From: Lunularia cruciata
Lineage: Eukaryota; Streptophyta; Marchantiopsida; Lunulariales; Lunulariaceae
Length of the DNA: 64,000 nt
Reading direction: 5' to 3'
Assembly: GCA_948567375.1 (NCBI GenBank)
Contig: OX419760.1
Coordinates: 53,630,001-53,694,000 of the forward strand
Shown here piece by piece: positions 34,006-45,320 of the stretch (positions within the stretch are counted from its first letter, which is position 1; each line of letters starts with the position of its first letter). Both the position numbers and the translations under genes were made by a program. The notes below the pieces were generated by a model. It made no database searches. It saw only the letters and a list, made by a program, of their open reading frames with translations, and was not told the origin of the DNA.

Positions 34006-35911
34006 TGTGGTACCCACATTTTTCATTCTGGACGAGTTTTGAAGAAGAAATGCACTGTTGAAACCAAATTGAAAGCAAATGGAAAAGAAATGAGTGCAAA
34101 CTTGTGATTTGATCAAACCCAAGGAAGTTGACTTCATGTAAGAGGAAGAAGGGCTCGGTCTGGATCAGACCCAAAGAAGTTTACTTCATGTCAGAGGAGG
34201 GAAAAACTCGGATAAGACGTTAAGGAGAGCAAACCCAAATGAGAAATAGAAGTTGCAGGTCAGGATTCTTGCGGGGGCCATATCTCAGTGACCATAAGTC
34301 CAAATCAAGCGTAATATATCTCGTTGGAAGCGTCTTGTCCAGGGCTTTCCATTGCCACCAAAAGCGCAAAGTTTGGAGGTATGTAGAAGAAGTTACAAGC
34401 ATTTAAAGTTTTGTGAGTAGATGTACTTCGAGTCAAAGTGTCTTCGGGTCAATGTGACTTCGGATTTTGTGCTTCGGATTTCGGGTTTACATGACTTTGG
34501 GTCTAAAGACTTTGCCTCAAGATGAAGATGACTGAATCAGAAGTAGCTGGACCTTGGAGTGCAGTGAAGGTGACTTCGGGAGTTTTACGAGATGAATCAG
34601 AGGAAGTTAGAGTAGAGAAAGAAGATAGTTAGGATACACATGACTTCAATTTCAGTTCTAATTGAAGATGAAATAGAAATTGAAGGAGAAGTAACAGTAA
34701 TGAATAAACCCGAAATGCAAGATCAGACAATAAGTGTCTTTGGGTTAGTAACATGAGTGATTAGGGGAAAGTGGGTTACAAATTGAAGGTGTAGATAGTG
34801 TATTCATACTTTCAATTACAATTCTTGATGAGGATATAGTAGAATTAGCAAAAGAATTGATAATAGTTAGACCCGAAGTAAGAGAGATAGGAGTGCAGGT
34901 GTCTTCGGATTTGACATTTGACACTTTAGAGAAGAGTGGGTCGGGAGATAGAGATTTAGAAGGCTTAACTATGATAGGAATTTCATATCAAGAAAGAGAA
35001 ATGTTAGAATTAGTGGAGGAATTAGGAGTTGTGAAACCCAAGGTTAGAGTAGTAGGAAGTAAGATTACTTCGGATTTGGGTTTGAAAGCCAAGGACAAAG
35101 TAGACATCGGATCGGAGTAGTAACCAATTTGAGATTTGAAGGAGCAGATATGAAGAGGTGCATTGTCATTTTGGATCTACAGGTTAGAACAGTTGTTGTA
35201 GAACGGTATAGTTGTTAGAACTGTCAATTGTTCACTACCTAAGAGTGGCATTCGCAGGAAATTGTTGTTCATTGCTCATTATTTCTGAGAATAGATAAAG
35301 CAAAGTGCTGTGAAGCAGTGCTTGTTGCTTGAGCTTGATTCCGAGTATCAATTTTGCAATTATGTTTGTGAGTGTTTGGAGAAATTCGAAGTGCAAGTTA
35401 GTGTGTTTGTTGGATGTTGGATTCCATAGCCTTGATCTTCATTCTGTGTGTTTGATCCTGAGTGAAGTGCAATCGAAGCAATGCCTTGACAGAGCTAAGA
35501 GGAATTGTAGTGTTGGTAGTATTCTGCATTTGTGAGTGTAGTGCGAAGTGGATGTGAAGCAATTTTGATCAAGGAAGTTGTGCCTTCAGTGGAGGAGTAG
35601 AACACAATTCTGAGGCAAAGTCGTTTTGCAGTGAAGTGCCGTTTTCGAGAGAGCCTGAATCATCATAATCAAGATTGTTTGGAAAGAATTGAAGGATTTG
35701 TGATTAAGGAGTGTTAATTTGTGACAAGACTGCGAGTCAGTGCTTGTTACTCTCTTCTGGGTGTGGTTTCTACCTGAGAGATTAAAGACGCAATCAAGAA
35801 GAACTAAATCGTTACCTTGCTTTGTATTTGACCAATTCTGACTCGTATCTCTGCGGGAATGAACTTTACTTACCCAATTACCGCAAAAGTGATATTTGCC
35901 GGGTTGTCACA
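34006..35911 (+). mobile_element. family A copy A12, complete short form, with 5-bp target duplication
   Basis: The 1,906-bp unit starts TGTGGTACCCACA and ends GGGTTGTCACA. It is flanked by exact CTCTC duplications (34001-34005 and 35912-35916), and copy C2 shows the empty site. It lacks the N-terminal domain and coiled coil but keeps the C-terminal signature (IGVQVSSDLTFDTLEKSGS, 34880-34940), the promoter region (box mutated to CTACCTAAG near 35235) and the tail. It is a natural short subfamily, shared with A5 and A7. Confidence 0.9.
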
Positions 35912-35916
35912 CTCTC

Positions 35917-37706
35917 AAAGCTTTTGAGGAGCTCATGCAATCCCTTGTTGTAGCTCCAATTCTTGCTACACTTGATTGGAGTAAGCCTTTCATCCTCTAC
36001 ATTGATGCTTCTAATGTAGCTATAGGATGCACTCTTAGTCAATTAGACCAAGATGGGCATGATCATCCAATAGCTTATGCTAGTAGGCAGATGGTTTCAG
36101 CAGAGAAGAACTACTCTGTCACGGAGAGAGAAGGGTTGGCAGTGATCTTTGGTCTCAAGAAGTTTAGACACTACTTGATTGGAGGGAAAGCCACCATTGT
36201 CACAGATCACAAGGCTTTGAAGTACATCTTCAACAAGCCTAATGTTGAAGGGAGACTAGCAAGGTGGATGATACTCTTGTCTAAGTATGACTACACCATT
36301 GAGGATAGGCCAGGAAAGAAACATGCAAATGCTAATTTGTTATCTAGAGCCTATGATCATGATGGAGATGAGCTAGTGGATGATTCCTTCACGGATGAGG
36401 AACTCATGGCAATCTCAATCACTCAAGAGGTTCCAATGGAGTACAAGGAGATTGTGGATTTTGTGACAAGAGGTAACTATCTAGAAGGGATGCATGCTAG
36501 GGAGAGGAAAGCCCTTGCAGCAAGATCTAGACCTTACACAATGGTGGAGGATATTGTTTTTCACCAAGGAGCAGATGGTCTGCTTCGAAGAGCAATGGGT
36601 AAGGAAGAGTCTATCCTACTCATAAAGGAGTTTCATGAAGGTTTAGTATGTGGAGGACACTTTGCAGGAAAGGTGACTGCTTTCAAGATTCTAGATGCAG
36701 GTTACCATTGGAGAGGGGTTTTCAAGGATTGTCTTGATTATTGCAAAACTTGTCATGTTTGTCAAACTTTTGCTAGAAAGTCTACATCCACTCCACCACT
36801 TAGATCAATTCCATTGCTAGGACCTTTTGAGAAGTGGGGAATTGATTTTGTAGGTCCTCTCAATAGAACCCCAAGGAACAATCGGTACATTGTGGTAGTT
36901 ACTACTTATGTTATCAAGTGGGTTGAGGCTAGACCATTGAAGGACAAGAATGAAGATGAAGTAGGTAGATTTCTTTATGAACGCATTATCACTAGGTTTG
37001 GATGCCCTTTAGAGTTGGTTTCTGATAGAGGAGGAGAGTTTACATGAAGCATTACTACAGCCATGCTACAACATTTCTCTATCATACATAGAGTAACTAC
37101 ATCCTATAAGCCAAATTCCAATGGCTTGGCAGAGAGAACCAATCAGACCTTGTGCATGATGTTGGCCAAAGATGCAAAAATGGAGGGGCCTAAACATCAT
37201 TAGGACAAGAGGATTCATGTAGTTTTGTGGGAGTATAGGACAACCATGAAGACCTCCACCAGATTTTCTCCATTTCAATTGGTATATGGTATTGAGTCTA
37301 CCCTACCTATTCACTTTGATCTTCCTACCTTCCAAAGCATTCATAGGAGATTGAAGAAAGCACAAGGAGGTGATGCAGAGAAGTCAAGGAAGGATCAACT
37401 CATGGAATTGGAAGAGGCAAGAGCAGTTGCTATGGTTCGAGTGGACCAAGCCCAAAGGAAACAAAAGGAGAGCTATGACAAGAGGCAAGGCAAGAAGAAG
37501 GTGGAGCCTTTCAAGGAAGGTGATTGGGCAATGTTGTTTGATTCCATTCAATTCAAGAGAGTGCAAAAGAATTTTTTGCCTAAGTACTTTGGACCTTTCA
37601 TAGTGGAGAAGGTGTGGGGCAATTACACCTATGATCTCAAGGAGTTGGGAGGAAGATGATTTGATAGGATTAACCATGATAAATTGAAGATGTACCATAG
37701 AAGGTA
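35917..37706 (+). pseudogene. RNase H and integrase of C1
   Basis: The frame continues that of the RT after removal of A12 plus its duplication (1,911 bp, a multiple of three). RNase H has FILYIDASNVAIG, the TEREGLAVIFGLKKF block, TIVTDHKAL and the terminal ANANLLSRAYD. Integrase has the zinc-binding region (GGHFAGKV...CKTCHVCQ), the core with GIDFVGPL (D), LVSDRGGEF (D) and NGLAERTNQ (E), all three catalytic residues present. The Cys/Lys-rich C-terminal region (QRKQKESYDKRQGKKKVEPF) follows. Stops at 37045 and near 37201 break it. The stretch 35917-37047 is open for 377 codons, unusually well kept. Confidence 0.85.
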
Positions 37707-37742
37707 GAGATACCTTCACTTTGAGGACAAAGTGAAAACTTA

Positions 37743-37755
37743 GTCCGGGGGTAAA
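37743..37755 (+). other. polypurine tract region of C1
   Basis: Bases GTCCGGGGGTAAA directly precede the 3' LTR. The G-run is the likely plus-strand primer site, and C2 has a matching TTTACCCCC on its minus-strand copy. Confidence 0.6.
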
Positions 37756-38447
37756 TGTAACACCCATTTGTGCATGTGTGTGGTATTGTGATATTTAGCT
37801 TGGTATTCCAAGTACTTAAGAGATTTTATTTATATAAAGATAAAGGATGGTTCTATATTAGTCATGGTTAGCTAAAGTTAGTCATAGCTAAGATAGAGGG
37901 GACCTTACTTTAGAGGAAGTAGAAAAGATGAGCACCACTATTTTGGATTTTAGTGTGTTGACTTGGTATTATTCCTAGGTGTTTGGCTTTGAGGAAATAG
38001 TTGAGAACTCTTGGGCCTGCAAGCCTTTTTGTTTTGGATTCTTCTTTAGTCCAAGGATAGCCCATGTGAAGGAATCCTTGACTTAGTGGTTGGGTCAAGA
38101 TAAGACTACATGCTTAAGGGAATATGCCCATGTGAATGGATATTCCTTTCTACTTTTTGACTTTACTTGAATTTTAGTGTAGTAACTTGAGTTACTATGG
38201 TAATTAGTAACTTTGGTACGTAACTATTTCACAAGTATATAAACAAGGGGTGAGGAGGTACTCATCATCCTTTCATTTGCAACTATCTCTCTCTCATTGA
38301 GTTCTCTAGTGAGCAATGTCTTGAGTCTTGGAGTGTTAGCCTTGGAGGAGTATGATGGAGTTCTGGTTCCTTGCCTTCTTAGTCCATGGTGCGCTACCAT
38401 AATAGCCATCAGAGGTTCATCCTGAGTGAGAGACAGGCCGGCTCACA
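37756..38447 (+). repeat. 3' LTR of C1 (692 bp)
   Basis: It starts TGTAACACCC and ends CCGGCTCACA. The same LTR occurs at 25368/29763 (split), 54160-54852 (minus strand) and 61425-62116 (solo). A TATA box and the LTR U3/R organisation are visible. Short identical minus-strand frames inside the LTRs are by-products. Confidence 0.95.
38236..38243 (+). promoter_or_regulatory. TATA box of the C LTR
   Basis: TATATAAA lies about 205 bp before the LTR end, the usual place for the U3/R boundary. The same box is intact in the solo LTR (61905-61912) and mutated in the 5' LTR of C1. Confidence 0.65.
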
Positions 38448-39552
38448 GATCTAACAAGATCTAATCTAAGACTCACATTATCTCCTAGCTCTAACATCTT
38501 TCTATCTACATGATCTCTCAGATGAATCAAAAGATTATTCAATTTCATGTCCTTTGCTTTCCTTGTCTCTTGCACCAAAAACTTCAACTCGTGTAGTCTT
38601 GCTTCATCCAACTTTATATTGGCTTCAGTATTGAGCATTGCTTTCAACTCATTTACCACTGCTCCTATTGCATCCAACTCCATCCTCAAAACTATCTTCT
38701 CCTTACTTCTCTCCTCCTCTAGCTCATTCCAATACATCATCAACTCATCCTCAAACTCAACCTTCAATGCTTCCTTCTCTTATCTATTTAAGACTAGTTG
38801 CTCCTCAGCTCCTCTTTGCAATCCTCGCAATCATTTTTCCTCCTGACTACACTCTATTATCTCTCATTGCCAAGCTTGATCCTTCTCAGCTGTGCTCTTC
38901 TTCATACTCTCCAACTCTTGCTCCATTATTGCTACACTTGCCTTTGAATGTATCACCTCCACTCGTACATCAAAAATTTCTCTTTTCATTACCTTGACCA
39001 ATGCTAGCTTCCCCTTCAATTCCTCACAACACTTCACCAAGTCCTCCTTCATTGCCTTTGAGCTTTTACTCCAAAGAATAGCCTCCACTTGAAGTTCTTT
39101 GGCTTCCATCTCTACCCAAGTTAACTTGCTTCTCAACACCAAGGTCTCCTCACTCCATTTTGTTATGACCACTAACTCATCTTTCACTTTTGAATGAGAA
39201 CTCACCATCTCCGCTTTCTTCTGTTGTAGAAATATCAACAAAGGACACACAATATTTGATAAATACTCATCTCCATCACATTTTCCCTTGCTGTCTTTGA
39301 CATCTTTGCCTTTGGTAGATAGTTCTGTGACTGGTGCCTTACCACGGAGATGCAATCTTTGTATCTTCAATGTTTCTCCATCCAAACTTTCTTCCTCAGC
39401 TGTAGCTTTGCTTGGTCTGATGACAACTTGAGTACTTCTCTTCCCCTGGTGACTCTTAGAAATACCAAGGCCCCCTCTTCTTCTTTCTCATACTCACACT
39501 TGGCTGTTGACAACTCTAGACTTGGCTTCTTTGCTTCCAGAATCCTATCTCT
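38448..39552 (-). mobile_element. family A copy A10, part 2 of 3 (coiled coil)
   Basis: Minus-strand coding sequence continues A10 from part 1. The protein reads the long coiled coil (39385-38864 open, then 38767-38417) up to LRLDLVRS at the C1 boundary, and part 1 supplies the following residues (LDRLCSEMELSVKFEV). Upstream, the linker at 39558-39367 ends where element D begins. Only a few stops and one or two shifts are present. Confidence 0.75.
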
Positions 39553-40003
39553 TGTCACGCCATTTGTAGTGCCGTGTCTAGATGCTCGGACACTGGAGTT
39601 CCAGTGATAGTAGTTAGAGTTATTCTAGCAGTTTCTTAGAGACTACTTTCCGATGGTTAGATTTTTTGTTTGGGATACTGACTTCACGATAGGGCCCACC
39701 ATCACTTTGCACCATTTGCACCGTTGAGTGTGCCGTCAGTGGGATTGTTAGGGTTTCAGTGCTAGCTCGAGTCTAGGAAGTATAGTTTTGAAGTGAGCTC
39801 CAAAGAGCTCACTTCTCTGATGTTGAGCCTTTGAGTTCCTGGCTATGGTGGACAGAGGCCGGCAAGCGTCACCTGGATTCTCTATGCTTGAGTGGGTGTG
39901 GCTTGATTGTAATCAGTGCCCAGTTGTTGGCAGTTTATAGAGTGACAGATCAAGTACTGATTTGAGTTGAGTTGAGTGGAGAATGTTAAGCAATTTGATT
40001 ACA
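39553..40003 (+). repeat. direct repeat L, left copy (LTR part of D)
   Basis: This 451-bp block recurs at 52496-52944 with a modest number of differences. It starts TGTCACGCCATTTGTAG and ends GATTACA. It is part of the terminal repeat of D, but the true LTR limits are unsettled. Confidence 0.8.
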
Positions 40004-41292
40004 TCAGAGAAGTGAAGTCAGGGGGAAATTGAGTGCAGGTACTGTGAGTGTTGGTGGTATCTCCAAGCTTGGTGGATCTCTGGTAGCTCGATTCAAGTTC
40101 TGTGTTTCCCTAGTGTGCAGAAGCTCATTCAAGTGATGTAGATTTGGCAGTTAGGCGGATGGTGTGCGGAAGCGCTGGCCAAATTTTGAGCAAAAAAAGG
40201 AGCAATTTTTTGAGCAGTGTTGTGATTTTGAGCTCAAGAGGTGAAGGCAAGACCAATTTTCTGTGAGTTTTGCTTAGAAAATCAAATTGAAGGTGGAGTT
40301 GGGAAGCTTTTCTCATAAAATTGTGATTTGGAAAAACCCATTTTGTCAATTTGGCTCAAGTGGAAAGTTAGCGGGGGATTTGGCGAACAACCATCTTTAG
40401 GGTTTACGTCAGATTTTGGTTGGGATTTATGTCAGATTTTGGCCAGATTTGGAGGAGTTTCGCTAGTTTGGAGCTACGAAGGCCTAGAAGGGCCAGCAAG
40501 CAAGCTTGTTGGCGTGAGGCTAGCTAGTTTAGAGTAGATCTTGGTCATTGGTTGGCAAAATCTGCCTTTCTTGCTAGATTGTGCGCAACAGGGTTTGACC
40601 CCTAGATCTGTTGTTCCTAGACTGGTGCCCTAGCCAATTGGTCCACCCTCACTTGTTGTCCTAGTGACTATGCCACTATTATCTATACACATGTAGCTTT
40701 GGCTAGGAGAGGCAGTTTGATCCCATTCTTGGTGATCCTGGTAGCTTAGGACTTAGATACAAACTTCTCTTATGTCAAATGCCAAATGGTGGCAGAGTCA
40801 GTCCCGTTTTGTGTTATGAGATGGAGGGTTTTTGTTTAGATTTCTTGTGATTGGACCCCCTCTATTCTCGGCTTCCTGTTTGTGCACCACATTTGTGTGA
40901 GGTGCCCTTACTTTTGAGCGTTGGTGCTTTGGTGTGCTCTCAGTGGTGAGGCAGGAGTGATAACAGTCAGACTACCTTTGTTTCTCTCCAGTGAGGCAGG
41001 AAGTGATGACTTGTAGACCATGAGAGTGTGTGTTATGATGGCAGGTTACAGGTTGCCCTTTCCCCTAGTGTAGTTATCTTTGGTGCTTAGTTAGTATTGG
41101 CACTTGGTGGTGTTGGCACTTTGGTGGGGTACTTGCGGTTGCAACTTGCGGTTGCAGTTGGTGGTTTGGGTTTGCTGTTGCGGTTACTTTGTCACGACGG
41201 AGTTCTTTGGAGATTCCAGAGGAGTTAGCCTTGCAGTACACAGTGGGTTTACTTGGAGTGGTGCTCGGTATCAACCTATATCTCAGGTCCCA
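40004..41292 (+). other. leader of D, no gene; possible primer-binding site
   Basis: About 1.3 kb hold no supportable coding region. TGGTGGCAGAGTCAG at 40787-40801 resembles the initiator-Met primer-site TGGTATCAGAGCC (10 of 13 core positions). If that is the primer site, the 5' LTR would extend from before 39553 to about 40777. Confidence 0.4.
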
Positions 41293-43187
41293 ATGAGGGA
41301 GGAGATTGACTCTGAGTTGGAGTTTGACACAAGAGCTGATTCAGTTGAGAGTGCACTTGGTGTGTCCACACCGTTGTTGTGGGACATGGACGAGAATTAT
41401 GGGGCCTCCAAAGGCCCTAGGCGTTACTCTGGTACAGTGCGTACCATTGAGTTGGATGACTTCATCCAAGAGTTTGATAGTTGGTGTGATTTGCAGCAGA
41501 TGCGGAACCCGACTTTGTTCACACCCTTCATGGCATGGAAGGGGTTGTTTTAGCACTTGGAGGGTCCACCAATGGACAACTACCATGAGTTCAAGAGAGC
41601 TCATTTGGAAGAGATTGAGTTATGGAGACAGTATTGGTCTCCACACTATGTCTCCATCACTTCAGGCTTAGTGGCCTGGAGTAGATCGGCTGTACCTACG
41701 AGTTCTAGCTCGAGTAGTGTTGGTGGAGCCCGTGGAGGTGCACTAGTTGGAGATAGTGCTACTACAAGTGGAAGTACCGCTGCAGGAGGTGGTGTGGTAC
41801 CGGGGTTTAACCCCATGGTGGAGTTCTTCCTATGTTTGAGGCAGAACTACCAGGGAGTGCGGACTGACAAGCTGAGGAGCTTGCAGGAGTTCCAGCGGAA
41901 GGCTGGAGAGAGCCTACGCGAGGCATACACTCGCATGAGATGGCTGATCAGTTTCACTCAAGGAGTTACTGAGGCCCAAGCAGTCTAGTTTTGGTATGGG
42001 ATATTGGATAGGGAGTTGCGACATAGAGTTCGTGATGCTACATTGTGCAGGCTACTTCGCCCACTTTGGCAGTAGTCTTTGGTTTGGCTGAGCGTATTGA
42101 GCTCAATATGGTGGAGGAGAGAGTGGTGACATCTGGATTTGGTAGGGAGACCTCATCCACGGCTGTGACTTCCTCTATAGTGCAGCAGAGTGCACCATGC
42201 CCAGTTGGTTTTCAAGGACAGGGTGGACAGCCTAGATCCTATGGAGCGAGTGGAGGGTCTAGTGGAGTTAGACCCTTACCCTCATTTTTGGGTCTGTAGC
42301 AGCCAGTGAGTGGTAGTGTTGCTTGTTGGACTTGCGGTGGTCCTCACTATCGGAGAGAGTGTACTCAGGGCAGCGGACCTGATACCTCAAGTGCATCACA
42401 ACCAGCACAGAGGCAATGTGAGCACTGCCACAGATTTGGTCATACTAGTGACCGGTGTTTTGACCTACACCCAAAGTTACGGAGTGGTAGGGCTGCTATG
42501 GTAGGTAGTAGAGGAGCTCCAGTTCATGGAGGACGAGGTGGTAGAGGTGGTGGTAGAGGATCTACACCTAGTAGGGGTGCAGTACCTACCCTTACTTTGG
42601 ACACAGCTATGGCTACTCAAATTGAGCAGTTGGAGCAGAGATTGGCTAGTATGGCTATTGCTCAGAGGAGATCAGATTCGGGTGCTAAGGCTTCCACCTC
42701 ATGTGTTGGTGGTAGAGATGCTTTGGACTTCATGCGCGGAGCAGCACAGGTGGATGCATATGCAGTAGTGACTAGGAGTGCATTACATGCTCCAGAGCCT
42801 AGAGGAGCATCAGTGGAGTTGGACCCACAAAGAGGAGAGGTTGGGAGACAGGTCAGACTTCCCCAGTCTTTCACGCTATCTGAGGCATTGCAGACGACAT
42901 CCATGGTTCCTAGACGTCCTAGTGCAGGTGTGGTAGGTGGTGATGGAGTACTTGATGGACTACCTGCTAGTCAGCCACCTACTACTACACAAACTGAGTC
43001 TAGCATGATGTTGGGGGCGGCTCAGCTGATTATACGACATCCTTTGTTTTCAGCCAGTGACATGTTTACATTGGGAGTTGACCCAGCCCCAGTGTTCTGG
43101 TTGGCTGCCATGTTGTGTGAGAGTAGGGATGGTGCAATTCCTACTACTAGAGTAGAGGTAGTTGGTAGTGGAGCTGACTTGGTTTAG
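41293..43187 (+). pseudogene. gag of D with two zinc knuckles and a Gly/Arg-rich region
   Basis: I prefer the ATG at 41293 (MREEIDSELEFD), as the frame upstream is not gag-like. The capsid part includes IELDDFIQEFDSWC and FQRKAGESLREAYTRMRWL. A stop at 41551-41553 and one shift near 42000 lie within it. The nucleocapsid region has CWTCGGPHYRREC (42324-42362, one residue shorter than the usual spacing) and CEHCHRFGHTSDRC (42417-42458, canonical). A Gly/Arg-rich RGG-like stretch follows (about 42515-42570), then a Ser/Thr-rich tail. It would package element RNA. The frame 42306-43187 is open for 293 codons. Confidence 0.75.
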
Positions 43188-43330
43188 GAGCATGGGATCC
43201 GTTCAGCGACCAGTGGTTTATGGCAGGTAGCAGCGGCTAGACTGGAGGAGTTGCCAGCTAGACCGGCCTTTGAGAGAGCACGGTTTACACCTGGTGTTGT
43301 CCTATTGGATAACCAGAGGGGGATTTTTGT

Positions 43331-43753
43331 TTGGTGGGGCCTTTAAGGAAGGTCTATACACCACAGAGAGTCTTGTTAGACTCTGGTGCGCAACTCCTTA
43401 TGTTAGGGAAAGCTGCAGTTGTCGGTTTGGAGTTACGAAAGACCAATGTGGAGAGGTGTCCATTTCAGATCCAGACATCTCTTGGTGGTGGTTTGACATG
43501 GTACATCACACGTAAAGAGCTTGTTGTCCAGGTTCAGCCTAGTCATCCAACTGATAGCTCAGTGGTGAGAGCTCAGGCTATTGCGACGATAGCTGAGTCA
43601 TATGATGTGCTAGTTGGGGGAGCAATGTTATACCCCATGGGTTTCAGCATTGACTATTGGGAGGAGACAGCCTCTTATAGACCTGGTTGGCAGTCTGGTA
43701 AGGGTCGGGTATGTTGCCTACCTGGTTGGCAGTCTTGGCTCACTATAGTCTAG
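43331..43753 (+). pseudogene. aspartic protease of D
   Basis: The active-site block VLLDSGAQLLMLG (DSG at about 43379-43387) fits a retropepsin, and YDVLVGGAMLYPMG fits the second conserved strand. The frame differs from both gag (upstream) and Pol (downstream), so one indel on each side is implied. A 15-bp duplication (CCTGGTTGGCAGTCT at ~43681 and ~43721) near its end may be connected to the downstream shift. It would process the polyprotein. Confidence 0.75.
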
Positions 43754-43757
43754 GACC

Positions 43758-45320
43758 ATGGCAGCATCAGTTTTAGCTTTCAGTGATGCAGTTACTTGGC
43801 CTGGTGACTTGTTGGAGGAGAATGCCCATGTAGAGGATACTCCAGTACTAGAGGAGATCACTCGGCTATGGAGTACGAGTGAGATTGTTCCATCCACATT
43901 GGATGTTCCATTGTGGAGTTCAGAGTAGGCATTGCAGCAGCATGCAGATCAGTTGGTGCAACAAGCTTGGAGTGGAGCCTTTGTACCATCAGGAGATGAG
44001 TGTGAGGATGAGCCTCCAGAGGTGATTGCTTTGACACCTCTGGATACCACACTCATTGCTTGGCAGTATCTAGTAGAGGGGATATGCCTATTGGAGTTGT
44101 TTGGTGGGATCAGCACCGGACCAGCTGTGGTGTTACAGGCGGGTATTTGAGTACAGAGGTACTTGTATGTAGAGAGAGATGAGACTGTTAGGCGAGTCTC
44201 TCTACATCATGTGGCACACTTGGCCTATCAGTATCCAGAGTTCTTACCGATGTCAGTAGTCAGAGGTTACCAGAAGGCCTTACCAAGACACATTTCCTTA
44301 TTGGGGGCGCATGACCTAGAGAGACATGGGCCTATTCACTTGGTGATTTTTGGATGGCCATGTCAGGGACATACACGTGTGGGCCATCGTTTGGGTCTTC
44401 AAGATCCTCGTTTTGGTGTGTTTTGGGAGATGTTATGGATACTACGACATCTCTAGGTTCATCAGTCTATTTCTCCAGCTTACCTTTTGGAGAACGTTCC
44501 TTTGATGGGTGATTCTTGTACTAGAGTGGTGGCGAGTGCACATCAGGTCCATTCTTGGATGGGACCTGCTGTATTGTTAGATGCAGCCAGAGTAGGATCA
44601 CGGACTCATCGTCTTTGTCTTTGGTGGATGAACTTTTTACCTAGAGAGGTTCTACAACGTAGTTATGATGGGATTCAACAACTTGATCACATCCTTGTTG
44701 ATGATATCTTGGATGTTGGGCGTCAGTCTTAGACAGTGGTAGTGGCTGATAGGTCACCTATGGCAGTGGTGAACCTAATTGGACAGCCTAGAGCTCCATT
44801 TCCCACACTCATGAGTTTCCCAGGCTCTCATGCTTTTCGAGAGGGAGGACCTGGACTTGTTTGGGACTCACAGTTACAGCAGTTGGTGGAGCCCAACGTT
44901 GATGAGAGAGAGCGGGCGATGGGTTTTTGCACCGGTATTACCGTTGTTCTAGCAGTGTTAGAGGCATCCATCCATCAAGTGTTAGGTCAAGCTATGGACC
45001 TGAACTATTTGACCTGGATTGTGAGCCTTGGCTTGGCAAAGCAGCGTAGGATGCGCTTGATAGGTATCACCACTCGGACACTTGTGAGCCCTGTGCCTAT
45101 CAAGATGATTCAAGCACATGTTGGAGGCAATGGACCGAGTGGTCTACTTGGAGTCCATCCAGGTGAGCGTGGGCTACTTGGATTACACCCTTGGTCCACA
45201 TGGGATGCAGCTAGAGGACGTGTGGAGCTTGCAGCCAGAGTAAAGGGAGTTTTTCACACAAAGGTTGGGACCTCTAGTGGTTGGGAGCATGACACTATTG
45301 CTCCCAAGGGCCCAATGTAG
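43758..45320 (+). pseudogene. C5-cytosine DNA methyltransferase domain within Pol of D
   Basis: Read in one frame, this segment shows ordered motifs of cytosine-5 methyltransferases. Motif I FGGISTG (44100-44120, AdoMet binding) is followed by a second-strand acidic pair (VERDE). Motif IV GWPCQGHT has the catalytic Cys at 44361-44363. Motif VI is LLENVPLMG (Glu-Asn-Val 44490-44498) and motif VIII-like GSRTHR is at 44598-44612. A short target-recognition region follows, then motif IX-like ERERAMGF (44904-44927) and motif X VLGQAMD (44979-44999). The short recognition region and motif I recall DNMT3/DRM-type enzymes, while PCQ recalls other classes; the class is unresolved. Stops at 44148, 44454 and 44730 inactivate it, with no frameshift. 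The domain precedes the RT in the same frame. It would methylate cytosines in DNA, perhaps the element's own cDNA. Confidence 0.85.

Larger units (their letters stand above)
25368..38447 (+). mobile_element. Ty3/gypsy element C1, complete with both LTRs, nested in A10
   Basis: The element has LTRs TGTAACACCC...CCGGCTCACA, a primer-binding site, gag, protease, RT/RNase H, integrase, a polypurine tract and a 692-bp 3' LTR. The A11 repeat interrupts the 5' LTR and the A12 repeat interrupts the RT/RNase H junction. Without these, C1 would be about 7.5 kb. The flanks are both minus-strand A10 coding sequence, which joins up if C1 is removed. No clear target duplication is seen; GGGTAAA just left of the 5' LTR equals the end of the polypurine region, which is odd. 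Confidence 0.9.

Noticed and set aside
36840-37660. Chromodomain at the end of C1 integrase
   Set aside because: The tail is Lys/Glu-rich with a GDWAML-type block as in non-chromodomain plant Ty3 elements. No chromodomain aromatic-cage pattern was found.
37757-38447. LTR short repeats or the A cluster as a CRISPR-like array
   Set aside because: No regular short repeat-spacer pattern. Repeats are kilobases long and plant transposon-like.
42662-42904. Minus-strand frame opposite D gag
   Set aside because: Shadow of the gag frame; no recognisable product.
43932-45320. Methyltransferase region as a host DNMT gene or gene fragment captured by chance
   Set aside because: It lies in the same frame as RT and between protease and RT without target duplications or introns, so it is a Pol domain rather than a separate host gene.
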